A DNA stretch of 64,000 nucleotides from Pisaster brevispinus (taxonomy: Eukaryota; Echinodermata; Asteroidea; Forcipulatida; Asteriidae). The DNA lies in the NCBI GenBank assembly GCA_023634235.1, contig JAMKCF010000008.1, positions 5,763,676-5,827,675 of the forward strand, read 5' to 3'. Positions within the stretch are counted from its first letter, which is position 1, and every line of letters begins with the position of its first letter. The notes below the pieces were generated by a model that worked only from the letters and a program-made list of their open reading frames with translations, was not told the origin of the DNA and did not search any database. The position numbers were made by a program, and so were the translations under genes. Positions 20,626 through 33,342 of the stretch are shown here, piece by piece.

Positions 20626-22622
20626 AACTCTACAGTGCGTAAAACGTTTACGAAGTTGTTACCGCTAGGTTGAAAAGTGATTGGAATGTGGATGGAATGC
20701 GAGAACACCCCCCCCCCCCCCCCAGTCAACCAAACAAACCTAAATGGTGTAACATGGGTATAACCATAGAGCAAACAAAGGAACATCCAACAAATAAAGT
20801 CAAAGAGTTGTCATTTTGACGCACGCCGTCAACAACAGAAGTGCATGCGTAGCTAGTTTTTCACAAAACTTGAGGTTTGGGCCTATTGTTTTCTTCAACA
20901 TTTACGAAAATTCAGAAGTGTAATTTTTTTTCTTCTAAACTACAGTAAAATTATAAAGAAACACATCATAAACAAACAGCATTCCCGTCATCAAGTTTTC
21001 GTTCAAGTAGCTGTTTAACATGAAGCAGGCATCACTGCTGTCATTTCGTTTGGTTGACCATAGAGAAAAGGGTTCTTTCAGTTTTGGGGTCAAAAATGCA
21101 TGATCCGTATCGTTTACCTTACATGACGCCTCCGGTTAATTACTTAAAATGTGTATAATGTTTGACCCTACATACATGTACATGAAGCCTCTATTTTCGG
21201 GCTCTAGAAAAATGAGTCGCTTGTTGCACAGTCCACTTTCAAATACATGGCTGTTGAGTGTTGGGAGGATGAAAACAAAATTAAATTGACTTTTGTGATA
21301 TAATGTGGTTTAGTTTTTGCTTCTTAATAGGGTCTGTATTTTCATATTTCTCAAAATAATAGAAACTTTTTTTCTTTTTTTTTAATCGATAAAGACGAAT
21401 TGTCTGACCCTTTGGTTTTATTTTTGTGTACTTTGTTTCCTTTACAATATTTGTTTTGATGTATTTTATCAAACAGGCTGTTTCTCCAATACAGGTCATT
21501 TTCAGATTATGACATAATGTATTTTTCAAAAGGGTCATAACTTTAGAACCAAACATGAACCAAACAGTGTATAAGAGATGTCAAAATGAAGCTTGTTTTA
21601 ATGTTCTTTTCAGCCATGTATAAAACTCAAAAAGTTAATTTTCCCCCATGTGACTCGTTTTCACAGAGCCCGTCATTTGTGAATACTTGGCCTTTCAGTT
21701 TACTGAGCCTAGCCTCATGTATTATCAGAAGATGGGGACATAGAACATTGCCTCATATACTTGTAGTTTCACAGTGACATAAAATTAATGTCCATGCTTG
21801 ACCCTTCACAAATTTGTATGAAGCCTCATGTATGCTTGTAGATTCACAGTGATTATGGAAGCAGCAAATGTTTTTAAAAACATTTTAATGAAGGAGGCTT
21901 TAAGTGAATCCACCTCTGGTACACGCGGTTTTCAATCAGCCCCTCCTGAACTAGAGGGTGCTGTCAGCGTTTACTACTACAACCAATTATAACATTTTTG
22001 GCTATCCCCCATTCACTTGTTTGACTCCGGCCAGGCAGTGGAATTCCACTTCCCTAGAAAACAATGCCAGACGCGTGCAGCGTGAAGCATGCCCCACAGA
22101 AAAGGACAGCCACGGCCAGGGGAGAAGTCGATTAGGACACAATCATAACCCTTAAAGTTGTGTGACAACATTTAAATGCGTATTTGATTAAGCCATATCC
22201 AATAAAGTGGCACAAATTTGTTTCAGATCCAAACATAATATTTGTCGGTTATAGAAAACTCAAAAAGTGGGGAAAACGCGTTCGAGATCGCAGTTTGCCC
22301 CCAATGCCCCCAACCTGATTTTTGTATCTTCTTATAATTGTATATGGTCAAGATTCCACGTACAAGCGGATGTATGTAGGTTCAAGCATGGAGGTAGGAT
22401 TAGCATGTTAATTCATATTGTGCAATTTCGTAACCTTAACATCGAGGCCATTTTAGTCTTCATATTTTCTTCTGATAGTTTGATTTACGACAGCATGAAT
22501 ATATGTGAAAATCAAGTTGGTTGTTGTTTTTAGTGTAAATAACTATTATTTCTTGTTATAATTATTTTCTCTTCCAAAAAGTAACATGCATAGCCCCTTT
22601 AATAGTTTTGGTTTGTTTATGA
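20626..22622. repeat. Dispersed repeats; C-tract; no intact gene
   Basis: A C homopolymer of about 17 lies at 20,707. Blocks of a dispersed repeat recur: TATGCTTGACCCTACA-like with GAAGCCTCATGTATGCTTG (21,158; 21,790-21,860) and ATGAAGCAGGCATC (21,020). The same blocks occur at 58,140-58,240, 59,047, 61,034-61,092, 61,383 and 61,525. From about 22,450 the sequence aligns, inverted, with 57,960-58,150. Confidence 0.5.
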
Positions 22623-22705
22623 AGTGCGCCCTCTCTAGACCATATTATTACAGTTTACATGGAGGGAGTTTCGATTCCAGTTTCGTTTCCCTAATTTCTA
22701 CCTAG

Positions 22706-22791
22706 AAATGTCCCCTTTGACACAAGCTATAACGCTGTGCGGATTATCTGGGTGTTCATCAAAGGCAGGAGAATCACTGGATATTATAAAG
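22706..22791 (+). CDS. 86-nt exon-like cassette, copy 1
   Basis: Borders are TTCTACCTAG|AAATG and TATAAAG|gtac. One frame is open throughout, reading NVPFDTSYNAVRIIWVFIKG and RRITGYYK. The same cassette, with both splice borders, is at 26,594-26,679 (duplication) and inverted at 57,747-57,832, where the frame stays open despite seven substitutions. A second frame is open here but stopped at 57.8 kb. A partial repeat of its 3' end lies at 22,975-23,010. Whether host gene or element, the product is unknown. Confidence 0.35.
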
Positions 22792-24408
22792 GTACATTTG
22801 GCAGATGTGTCGGGTTTCTATTTTTGTAACCATGCCGGTAGAGGTTAACGTTAGATTATCAATCGTGTCATGCAATTAATGTAAACATACCGTTGATCCG
22901 CGGCCGTAGGCCGTGTTTGGTCTTACTAAAAAATGCTAGTGTTTGGTCTTACTACTGAAAGTACTGTTAATCAAAGGCAGGAGACTCACTGGATATTATA
23001 AAGGTACGTTTTAAATTGATAGGCAGATTTGTCGGGTTTTCGTTAGGTTCAGATGTTAACGTTAGTTCAGACATGGAGGTAGGTTCAGATTAACTCGACT
23101 CAATCTTGTCATGATGTAAACATACCGCTGACTTGATCCATAGGCCCCTAGGGCCCTATCTGTTGTGTATGACGTGTTTGGTCTTACTAGCCACCGGTGA
23201 TCAAGAAGTTGGTTTCTTGTTTGACGTTCGGTATTCGGCAATCGAATGTCAAACAAAGTACCAGTTACTGTTTTAAAATATCCAACGTTTATTTGTGCAC
23301 AAACCATAGAACTATCAAACCCATCAAAGGTGTGACTAATCTGTCCTTATAAAAGTTATATTATGTCACACATATGCACCTAGTTTATAATCAAATGTAA
23401 TATAAATGCAATCGGACATTTCACTTAGGCACTAAGGGGTCTCAAAAATGACGGAAAGTCATTACACATGCTAAAATGCATGCTAAAAAGACCTATACCT
23501 TGATAGACAAAAGATGGCCTGTGCTACTTTTGACAGTAGATTCTAGTTGATGTACCAGATACCCTGTATCTTAATTTGTAGCTATACATCTTATCTCCAT
23601 TTGTAGATACAGACCACCTCTAAAAATGCCCAAAACACAAAAGGTCAATTTGAAGGGGCGGGGCTTTATTTTTTAGGGGGTCATATCTCAAAAATTTTAA
23701 GGAGTAGGATTCTAAAATTAAAAAAAATGTGTGTGTGTTCATGGCACCCGTAGGGAACTGTTAAACAAAAAACTAGCAAAATCCGAGACTGTGCCTGCCG
23801 ATATTTTTATAGAATTTTGGGTGATTTGGCACGGAATGCATGACTCATTTACAATTAGAGAGGAGTCATTAAATAAGTGTATTAATAACTACTAACAAAA
23901 ATGACACAGATTGAGCATGAACAATTGGATAAGAAATCAAAAGCAGAATTCCAGTTGATTCTCCTTATTAATAGAGTACAGGGTATTGTTTCTAGCATAG
24001 AGAAAATAATATCTTATCACTGCTCATTATTTCCTTTTCTAACGTGAGAAAGTGCTGGAGAGAACGTTTGAACAGCAAAATAATATCGATATCAGAGGGA
24101 TTTTTGTAGCTTTGAAAAACTTGTTTGCACCTAATTTTCCAAATCTGCCGAAACATCTTGACTATTAAAACACCTTGGACCGGTTTTATTTCATATCCAA
24201 GAATTCTATTTGGGTCACTTAGATGAAAGGATTGTTACCAGAGTGTAATTTCTTATAAGGTATTCTACAAAGACCCAGGCATTTATTGTGTGAATGCAGT
24301 ATATGAACAGGTGTTGGTGAGTTCAACTTTAATGGGCAAAACTGTTATTGTCAGTACCTTTGTTGGCGCTAGTATCATTTACGTAGGTAACGCCTTATAG
24401 CCTGTCCT

Positions 24409-25015
24409 GGGCCCAATTTCAGCACAAAAACTTAGTAAGCACAGAAAAATTCTTGCTTAGCAGAATCAGGTTACCAGCCAACATTCAATAAAGTTCCAAT
24501 GTTTCCACTGGTACCCCGCTCATTTCTTGCTAAAGAAATCTGCTGATCAGAATTTTAAGCACAAAAACTTGCTAAGCACAGAAAACAATTGCTTAGCAGA
24601 AACTGGTTACCAACCAAAATTCCAAAAGTTTTCCCCATTAATTTTCTGCTTAGCATAAAAAATTACCTAGCAGTATTTTCTGCTTAACAGCTTTATAAAA
24701 TAGGGACCAGGGCCCAATTTCATAGCGTTGCTTAACGGTAAGCAAATTTTTGTGCTAACTATAGCATACAAAAATTGCATTATAAGCGTAAGCGTATTTC
24801 ACAGGTACGCAAGAAAATTAGGCAGCATGCATCTTTCGCGTTTCCGTGGATTTCCAATACGTTATTCATTTTCATACAGTAGGCTAAGCACCGAAAGGTA
24901 GGCCCTAAGCATTTATTTATGTCTTTTCGTGTGATTACGGTTAGCAGCGATATGAAATGGAAATCGCAGAGTAAGCACAAAATCGGCCGTTAAGCAGCTC
25001 TTTGAAATTGGGCCC
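24409..25015. mobile_element. Two adjoining GGGCCC-family MITEs
   Basis: Termini occur at 24,409 (GGGCCCAATTTCAG), about 24,708 (CAGGGCCCAATTTCATAGCG) and 25,010-25,015 (GAAATTGGGCCC). The first copy resembles the short type at 33.6-34.5 kb. The second resembles the longer type, with GCATGCATCTTTCGCG and AAATCGCAGAGTAAGC motifs. The pair is duplicated at 28,297-28,903. Confidence 0.75.
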
Positions 25016-25259
25016 TGCAGAATGGGTTAAGAAAACTAATGATGTCATTTGGAAATTTTTCTGGAATGGTCAAAACGACAAAATTAAGAGAGATAGCCTA
25101 ACATTACATGCCCTAAAACAATGGGTTGTACTGGCCTCATTGATATTCAGTGCAGGCTGAACAGCTTGAAAGTTAATTAGTTAGCTCATAATTACCTCAG
25201 CTCTGATTATTAGTATTAATTAATAATCCAGTATTGCAAAACCGCAGGAGACATGAATT

Positions 25260-25850
25260 GATTGTCAATATAACACCTGTAAATAAACATGAATGTTTTT
25301 CTTTTGACCATTGCTAATTCTACCGGCGTTTAAAGACAAGATTTAACCAAGTTTAGCCAGAGTTTGGTGACCAATCATTTTCGAACACAAGTTTACGATT
25401 CATCCCCACGGGTTTAAGTATTTTGCTGTATAATTCTTTATCCTTGTCATTAATAATAGTGCTATTTTTCCAGAGGGGGAGTTCATGAGTTTCGTTAACA
25501 CAGGAGAACACTTTGCTCTATATAGTTAAGTTCAGATTTCTGTAATGAATTAATTCTTTATAATAATCATAAGTACCACGAACGATGGCTCTATAGGTTT
25601 ATCTAAAATGTACCAGCCAAGTTTGTTCTTCCCGCTAGCTTTGCATAAACAGTACTCGAACAAAATGTCTCCATTTCCCAGATTCAGTGGAAACTTTTTG
25701 AAAGCATTGGGTTTTAAAGCTTGCAGCTCGAGCCGAAGATCAACTACTCATAGTGCCTCCCATAGTAACGGGACCGGTAATAGTCCTTTTTTAAATCCAG
25801 TTTGCCATTCCAAAAGAAAAAACACTTAAATCTTCGGGACAATAGATGAT
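25260..25850 (-). pseudogene. Tx1/L1-like LINE, 3' ORF2 remnant
   Basis: On the - strand, broken frames carry C-terminal ORF2-like blocks of L1/Tx1 elements: WNGKLDL, TGPVTMGG, AASFKTQCFQK and GKWRHFVRVLF in order, with stops and frameshifts. It is repeated almost identically at 30,654-31,244. It is too decayed to be functional. Confidence 0.5.
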
Positions 25851-26299
25851 TGATCCCTGGTAGGATAGACTCGCACCAATGAAACTATTAGTGACAACAG
25901 CTTTCCCTCTCAATGTTAAATTTATCATGCTAACCTTTCGGTGCTTATAACTGTATGAAAATGAATAACGTAACAATGGAAATGGCAGCCAAGGTGGCTG
26001 CCTAATTTTCCTGCTTACCTGTGAAATACGCTTACCCTTAAGCAAATTTTTCTTCTATAGTTAGCACTTCTGAGAAGCAAATTTCTTTACTTAGCAAATA
26101 ATGAGCGGGCTACCAGTGGCAACAATGTGAACTTTATGGAATGTTGGCTGGTAACCTGTTTCTGCTAAGCAAGATTTTTCTGTGCTTACTAAGTTTTTGT
26201 GCTTACAGGTTTTATGGAATTGGACACAGGACAGGCTATCAGGCGCTACCTAATTGATACCATAGCGCCAACAAAGGTTTGACAATAACAGTTTTGCCC

Positions 26300-26504
26300 A
26301 TAAAATAAGTGAGGTGTGGCGTTTGGATACAATGAATTTTGTTTACTCTCGGTCCCCAATTGTCCTCTTGGGTAACATGATTACCAAAGATAATACCCAG
26401 ATTTTTCAATTGGATCGTTGCACTAATTAAAATTACAAGGTTTGTCTTGTCTATGTTTCCATTTCCCTAGTCAGACCCCTTTGGTTTTATTCACGTATAG
26501 TTTC
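26300..26504 (-). pseudogene. Tx1/L1-like LINE fragment (post-palm region)
   Basis: This is nearly identical to 31,694-31,898 and similar to 30,240-30,420, where the - strand reads GSKLNVNKTKGIWLGKWK, a block that follows the reverse-transcriptase palm in Tx1-clade LINEs. It is truncated at the duplication junction 26,504/26,511. Confidence 0.55.
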
Positions 26505-26593
26505 ACGTATAGTGCGCCCTCTCTAGACCATATTATTACAGTTTACATGGAGGGAGTTTCGATTCCAGTTTCGTTTCCCTAATTTCTACCTAG

Positions 26594-26679
26594 AAATGTC
26601 CCCTTTGACACAAGCTATAACGCTGTGCGGATTATCTGGGTGTTCATCAAAGGCAGGAGAATCACTGGATATTATAAAG
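26594..26679 (+). CDS. 86-nt exon-like cassette, copy 2
   Basis: Duplicate of 22,706-22,791 within A'. It is identical across the exon-like interval with both splice borders kept; the first difference (GTACATTTG versus GTACGTTTG) is just past the donor. Confidence 0.35.
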
Positions 26680-28296
26680 GTACGTTTGGCAGATGTGTCG
26701 GGTTTCTATTTTTGTAACCATGCCGGTAGAGGTTAACGTTAGATTATCAATCGTGTCATGCAATTAATGTAAACATACCGTTGATCCGCGGCCGTAGGCC
26801 GTGTTTGGTCTTACTAAAAAATGCTAGTGTTTGGTCTTACTACTGAAAGTACTGTTAATCAAAGGCAGGAGACTCACTGGATATTATAAAGGTACGTTTT
26901 AAATTGATAGGCAGATTTGTCGGGTTTTCGTTAGGTTCAGATGTTAACGTTAGTTCAGACATGGAGGTAGGTTCAGATTAACTCGACTCAATCTTGTCAT
27001 GATGTAAACATACCGCTGACTTGATCCATAGGCCCCTAGGGCCCTATCTGTTGTGTATGACGTGTTTGGTCTTACTAGCCACCGGTGATCAAGAAGTTGG
27101 TTTCTTGTTTGACGTTCGGTATTCGGCAATCGAATGTCAAACAAAGTACCAGTTACTGTTTTAAAATATCCAACGTTTATTTGTGCACAAACCATAGAAC
27201 TATCAAACCCATCAAAGGTGTGACTAATCTGTCCTTATAAAAGTTATATTATGTCACACATATGCACCTAGTTTATAATCAAATGTAATATAAATGCAAT
27301 CGGACATTTCACTTAGGCACTAAGGGGTCTCAAAAATGACGGAAAGTCATTACACATGCTAAAATGCATGCTAAAAAGACCTATACCTTGATAGACAAAA
27401 GATGGCCTGTGCTACTTTTGACAGTAGATTCTAGTTGATGTACCAGATACCCTGTATCTTAATTTGTAGCTATACATCTTATCTCCATTTGTAGATACAG
27501 ACCACCTCTAAAAATGCCCAAAACACAAAAGGTCAATTTGAAGGGGCGGGGCTTTATTTTTTAGGGGGTCATATCTCAAAAATTTTAAGGAGTAGGATTC
27601 TAAAATTAAAAAAAATGTGTGTGTGTTCATGGCACCCGTAGGGAACTGTTAAACAAAAAACTAGCAAAATCCGAGACTGTGCCTGCCGATATTTTTAAAG
27701 AATTTTGGGTGATTTGGCACGGAATGCATGACTCATTTACAATTAGAGAGGAGTCATTAAATAAGTGTATTAATAACTACTAACAAAAATGACACAGATT
27801 GAGCATGAACAATTGGATAAGAAATCAAAAGCAGAATTCCAGTTGATTCTCCTTATTAATAGAGTACAGGGTATTGTTTCTAGCATAGAGAAAATAATAT
27901 CTTATCACTGCTCATTATTTCCTTTTCTAACGTGAGAAAGTGCTGGAGAGAACGTTTGAACAGCAAAATAATATCGATATCAGAGGGATTTTTGTAGCTT
28001 TGAAAAACTTGTTTGCACCTAATTTTCCAAATCTGCCGAAACATCTTGACTATTAAAACACCTTGGACCGGTTTTATTTCATATCCAAGAATTCTATTTG
28101 GGTCACTTAGATGAAAGGATTGTTACCAGAGTGTAATTTCTTATAAGGTATTCTACAAAGACCCAGGCATTTATTGTGTGAATGCAGTATATGAACAGGT
28201 GTTGGTGAGTTCAACTTTAATGGGCAAAACTGTTATTGTCAGTACCTTTGTTGGCGCTAGTATCATTTACGTAGGTAACGCCTTATAGCCTGTCCT

Positions 28297-28903
28297 GGGC
28301 CCAATTTCAGCACAAAAACTTAGTAAGCACAGAAAAATTCTTGCTTAGCAGAATCAGGTTACCAGCCAACATTCAATAAAGTTCCAATGTTTCCACTGGT
28401 ACCCCGCTCATTTCTTGCTAAAGAAATCTGCTGATCAGAATTTTAAGCACAAAAACTTGCTAAGCACAGAAAACAATTGCTTAGCAGAAACTGGTTACCA
28501 ACCAAAATTCCAAAAGTTTTCCCCATTAATTTTCTGCTTAGCATAAAAAATTACCTAGCAGTATTTTCTGCTTAACAGCTTTATAAAATAGGGACCAGGG
28601 CCCAATTTCATAGCGTTGCTTAACGGTAAGCAAATTTTTGTGCTAACTATAGCATACAAAAATTGCATTATAAGCGTAAGCGTATTTCACAGGTAAGCAA
28701 GAAAATTAGGCAGCATGCATCTTTCGCGTTTCCGTGGATTTCCAATACGTTATTCATTTTCATACAGTAGGCTAAGCACCGAAAGGTAGGCCCTAAGCAT
28801 TTATTTATGTCTTTTCGTGTGATTACGGTTAGCAGCGATATGAAATGGAAATCGCAGAGTAAGCACAAAATCGGCCGTTAAGCAGCTCTTTGAAATTGGG
28901 CCC
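28297..28903. mobile_element. Two adjoining GGGCCC-family MITEs (duplicate)
   Basis: Counterpart of 24,409-25,015 in A'. It differs at one base seen by eye (AGGTAAGCAAG versus AGGTACGCAAG). Confidence 0.75.
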
Positions 28904-29109
28904 TGCAGAATGGGTTAAGAAAACTAATGATGTCATTTGGAAATTTTTCTGGAATGGTCAAAACGACAAAATTAAGAGAGATAGCCTAACATTACATGCC
29001 CTAAAACAATGGGTTGTACTGGCCTCATTGATATTCAGTGCAGGCTGAACAGCTTGAAAGTTAATTAGTTAGCTCATAATTACCTCAGCTCTGATTATTA
29101 GTATTGGAT

Positions 29110-29345
29110 CAACAAGCTAGTGCTGATAATAACTTTAGGATGGTACATGTACATTTTTACCAACGCTAAAATTCAGACCCAAAGTACTTATTGTTTTTAG
29201 AGAAGTCATTTCTGCCTTTAAGAAGGCTGGCCGCACTCTCAGGTGTAATTTTTCTCGTGTTTTAGAGACAAGAGAAACCGCTATTTTTAGCAACCCCGTT
29301 GCTACTAGTGATGATTCTTGATTTCAAATGTCCTTTGTGTGAAAA
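29110..29345 (+). pseudogene. LINE fragment in opposite orientation
   Basis: The GCCGCACTCTCAGGTG...AGAGAAACCGCTATTTTTA block is the complement of 33,045-33,125. The + strand then reads ILDFKCPLCENEP, resembling the C-terminal zinc-knuckle of L1/Tx1 ORF2 (compare LNCPSCETVPE on the - strand at about 32,600). Short and broken. Confidence 0.45.
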
Positions 29346-29395
29346 TGAACCCCTTTTAATTTTTTGAAACTCACTTTATATTTGTTTAATTATTT

Positions 29396-29637
<242 letters not shown>

Positions 29638-30229
29638 TTTTTTCGGTTCAAGTAGAGTTAAACTCCGTTTATTGCCATCAATCATTCTCTATTTACAACA
29701 AACGGTTATACAAAAACATACGGAAATGTACAAGAACACATGCGAATGTTATACTTTCAAACAAAGATTAAATAAAAGTGAAACAAAAAGGAAAAAGGTT
29801 GAAACAGAACAAAAATCAATAGCAAAATTACTCAGATACCAACAGAAAACTAAGAGATAGAATGAAAAGGTGAAAGTTGAGCTTGTCGTTTTCGAAACAG
29901 CACAAAGCAATTTTGTTTATTGTTTTTCATAAGAATGAATTTTTTCAGTTTTCTTTTGTAAACTTAAAGAATATCAGCGTGACCATTACTACCCTTGGTC
30001 GATACTTCACATCGAATATTCCAAATAATTCTATGCAAATTACCAATCAAAAGCAGAACTGCATCGTCAGTCATGTAAATAAAAAGAATTCTAGCACAAT
30101 CAAAGAGATAGAAATGTGGATTGCCTAAGTACTTCTTAATAACAATTTCGACAAATTAACCAAGCATTATAAAGTCTATCAGACTCTATAAAAAGATGTT
30201 CAATCGTTTCATTAGATTAAGGTGGCTTT

Positions 30230-30485
30230 TGGATCATTTGCCAAGGATACAATGAATTTTGTTTACTCTTGGCCCCCAAGATGTCCTCTGGTGTAACACG
30301 ATTACCAAAGATAATACCCAGATTTTTCAATATTTATCATTGCACCAAATAAAATTACAAGGTTTGTCTTGTCGATGTTTCCATTTCCCTAGCCAGATGC
30401 CTTTGGTTTTATTGACGTTCAGTTTCGACCCATAACCTTTGCAATATGTCGAGGATCAGTGTCATCTGTGATACCAAATTATTTT
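30230..30485 (-). pseudogene. Tx1/L1-like LINE fragment
   Basis: The - strand reads YCKGYGSKLNVNKTKGIWLG then KWKHRQDKPCNFIWCN, the conserved stretch after the YADD box in Tx1-clade reverse transcriptases. It then shifts frame into NLGIIFGNRV-like sequence. Related copies are at 26,300-26,504 and 31,694-31,960. Confidence 0.6.
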
Positions 30486-31693
30486 GTACAATTTATCTTA
30501 AGTAGGGAGAACTCTATGTTTTAATTTGAACCATAAGTCTTTTTCATCGGCTTCCATAAGGGGACACTGACCATTTTTCCCAAGTATTAACATCGGATGT
30601 AGTAGTTTGAATAATAATAATCCAGTATTGCAAAACCGCAGGAGACATGAACTGATTGTCAATAAAACACCTGTAAATAAACATGAATGTTTTTCTTTTG
30701 ACCATTGCTAATTCTACCGGCGTTTAAAGACAAGATTTAACCAAGTTTAGCCAGAGTTTGGTGACCAATCATTTTCGAACACAAGTTTACGATTCATCCC
30801 CACGGGTTTAAGTATTTTGCTGTATAATTCTTTATCCTTGTCATTAATAATAGTGCTATTTTTCCAGAGGGGGAGTTCATGAGTTTCGTTAACACAGGAG
30901 AACACTTTGCTCTATATAGTTAAGTTCAGATTTCTGTAATGAATTAATTCTTTATAATAATCATAAGTACCACGAACGATGGCTCTATAGGTTTATCTAA
31001 AATGTACCAGCCAAGTTTGTTCTTCCCGCTAGCTTTGCATAAACAGTACTCGAACAAAATGTCTCCATTTCCCAGATTCAGTGGAAACTTTTTGAAAGCA
31101 TTGGGTTTTAAAGCTTGCAGCTCGAGCCGAAGATCAACTACTCATAGTGCCTCCCATAGTAACGGGACCGGTAATAGTCCTTTTTTAAATCCAGTTTGCC
31201 ATTCCAAAAGAAAAAACACTTAAATCTTCGGGACAATAGATGATTGATCCCTGGTAGGATAGACTCGCACCAATGAAACTATTAGTGACAACAGCTTTCC
31301 CTCTCAAAGTTAAATTTATCATGCTAACCTTTCGGTGCTTATAACTGTATGAAAATGAATAACGTAACAATGGAAATGGCAGCCAAGGTGGCTGCCTAAT
31401 TTTCCTGCTTACCTGTGAAATACGCTTACCCTTAAGCAAATTTTTCTTCTATAGTTAGCACTTCTGAGAAGCAAATTTCTTTACTTAGCAAATAATGAGC
31501 GGGGTACCAGTGGCAACAATGTGAACTTTATGGAATGTTGGCTGGTAACCTGTTTCTGCTAAGCAAGATTTTTCTGTGCTTACTAAGTTTTTGTGCTTAC
31601 AGGTTTTATGAAATTGGACACAGGACAGGCTATCAGGCGCTACCTAATTGATACTATAGCGCCAACAAAGGTTTGACAATAACAGTTTTGCCC

Positions 31694-32470
31694 ATAAAAT
31701 AAGTGAGGTGTGGCGTTTGGATACAATGAATTTTGTTTACTCTCGGTCCCCAATTGTCCTCTTGTGTAACATGATTACCTAAGATAATACCCAGATTTTT
31801 CAATTGGATCGTTGCACTAATTAAAATTACAAGGTTTGTCTTGTCTATGTTTCCATTTCCCTAGTCAGACCCCTTTGGTTTTATTCACGTATAGTTTCGA
31901 CCCACTACCTTTGCAATGTGTGTCGAGGATCCCAATATATTTTTTTAACTCACTTTCTTTGCCAACAAGAATGTTAGTGTCGTCAGCATGCTGGACTAGT
32001 TTGACACTAGTCTCGCCTTTTTGGGGTCTCAATGCCGCTCACAACCGTATTATTTCTAACGAGACTTTTTAAACCTTCGGCACGTTGCATACATTAGTGG
32101 AGATAATGGACAGCCTTGTCTAATTCCTCTGGTAATCTGTATAGGTGAGCCAATGAAAATGTTCATGATAATTCTACAATTAGCTTCCTTATAGAATAAT
32201 TTAATCCATTCCGTTAAAATGGGGGGCAAATTTATTTTTCTAATAAATCTGAACATATAATCCCAGTTAATTTTGTCGAAGGCCTTTTCTTGATCTGAGC
32301 TAATCACAGCCGCCTCAAGGTTTTCTAAGTTGACATAATCAATCGTGTCTCTAATAACCATAAGATTGTCATGGACTCCACATGACTGTTCTTCTCCGAT
32401 AACTAAGGTATTGACTGGTTTAAGACGGTTGGTGATAGTTTTGCACAAAAACTTGCTGTCAACATTTTCA
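31694..32470 (-). pseudogene. Tx1/L1-like LINE reverse transcriptase, broken
   Basis: The longest open part (32,056-32,448) contains the RT core in order: GEEQSCGVHDN, then SSDQEKAFDKINW (palm motif A, Asp near 32,295), then WIKLFYKEANC and RGIRQGCPLSPLMY (motif B). After a frameshift and stop, the strand continues with QHADDTNILVG at about 31,975-31,993 (catalytic box, normally [YF]ADD, here HADD), then GSGSKLYVNKTKG. It makes a DNA copy of element RNA in intact relatives; this copy is dead by frameshift, stop and the altered box residue. Clade assignment rests on motif resemblance. Confidence 0.85.
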
Positions 32471-32489
32471 AGACTAACGGGACGGGAAT

Positions 32490-33300
32490 TCTATGTGGGT
32501 CACTTAGATGACAAAATTGTTACCAGAGTGTAGTTTCCTATAAGGTGTTCTACAAAGACCTAGGCATTTATTGTGTGGATGCAGTATATGAACAGGTGCC
32601 TGGTCAGATTCTGGTACAGTTTCACACGAAGGACAATTCAAATCAAGAATCATTCCAATTTTGTGCAAAACATCTCTAGTAGGAAGGATCATATGTTTTA
32701 GTTTGAACTAGAAATGTTTATCTTCTGGATCGAGCAGGTTATTACTAAAACCGATTTTCCAGATCAGAGGCCAGTCTTTAAGACCCTTGCATAATGGAAA
32801 ACAAATATTCTGAATTTTGGGGGTGATGAATTTTTTCGAAATCATTCTGCGGTAGTTAGTTTTGGAGTTAGTCTTTATAATTGTAATAACTTCACTATCG
32901 GCACTTTGATCTGGTAAGTAAAGCTAGCCAACTACAAATTGCAGGACCATGTCTTTTTTTTTTAATTAGGCTGAAATCAATATGATCTTTGAGTCTATCT
33001 ACAACTACCAGCATCAATTTATTGGATGGAACATTTTCTGTCCAGTAACGTGTTATCACTAGTAGCAACGGGGTTGTTAAAAATAGCGGTTTCTCTTAAA
33101 AATAACACCTGAGAGTGCGGCAGCCTTCTATAAACAATAAGTAGTTTGGGTCTAATGAATTTTAATCAGAACTGAGGTAATTCCGAGCTAATCAATTAAC
33201 TTTCAAGCTGTTCAGCTTGCACTGATTATCACTGAGGCAAGTACCGCCCGTTGTTTTAGGGCCTGTAGTGGTGTCTCTCTTAATTTTGTCGTTTTGAGCA
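32490..33300 (-). pseudogene. LINE ORF2 C-terminal fragment, misplaced upstream of the RT
   Basis: The - strand frame 32,504-32,692 reads ILPTRDVLHKIGMILDLNCP then a C-x2-C...H...C pattern (SCETVPESDQAPVHILHPHN, KC), typical of the zinc-knuckle after the RT domain. Here it lies 5' of the RT block at 31,694-32,470 on the same strand, so at least two LINE fragments are joined. The 24,200-24,317 and 28,088-28,205 stretches match 32,488-32,605. Sequence up to 33,300 looks like more of the same ORF in decay. Confidence 0.6.
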
Positions 33301-33342
33301 TTCCAGAAAAATTTCCAATTGACGTCATTAATTTTGTCAACC

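Larger units (their letters stand above)
22623..26504 (+). repeat. Tandem duplication, unit 1 (A-B)
   Basis: Segment A (22,623-25,217) repeats at 26,511-29,105 with a constant offset of 3,888 and about three differences seen by eye. Segment B (25,221-26,504) repeats at 30,615-31,898 with an offset of 5,394 and about eight differences. In unit 1, A and B are fused at TTAGTATTAATTAATAATCC. In unit 2, 1.5 kb lies between them. The simplest reading is duplication of A-C-B followed by loss of C from unit 1. A contig or haplotype artefact is possible. Confidence 0.85.

Noticed and set aside
23062..23307. 81-codon - strand frame, repeated identically at 26,950-27,195
   Set aside because: Identity only reflects the recent tandem duplication. 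There is no domain, and the third, inverted copy of the region is not similar over this frame.
32345..32533. + strand frame across the LINE
   Set aside because: It is the antisense shadow of the reverse-transcriptase remnant.
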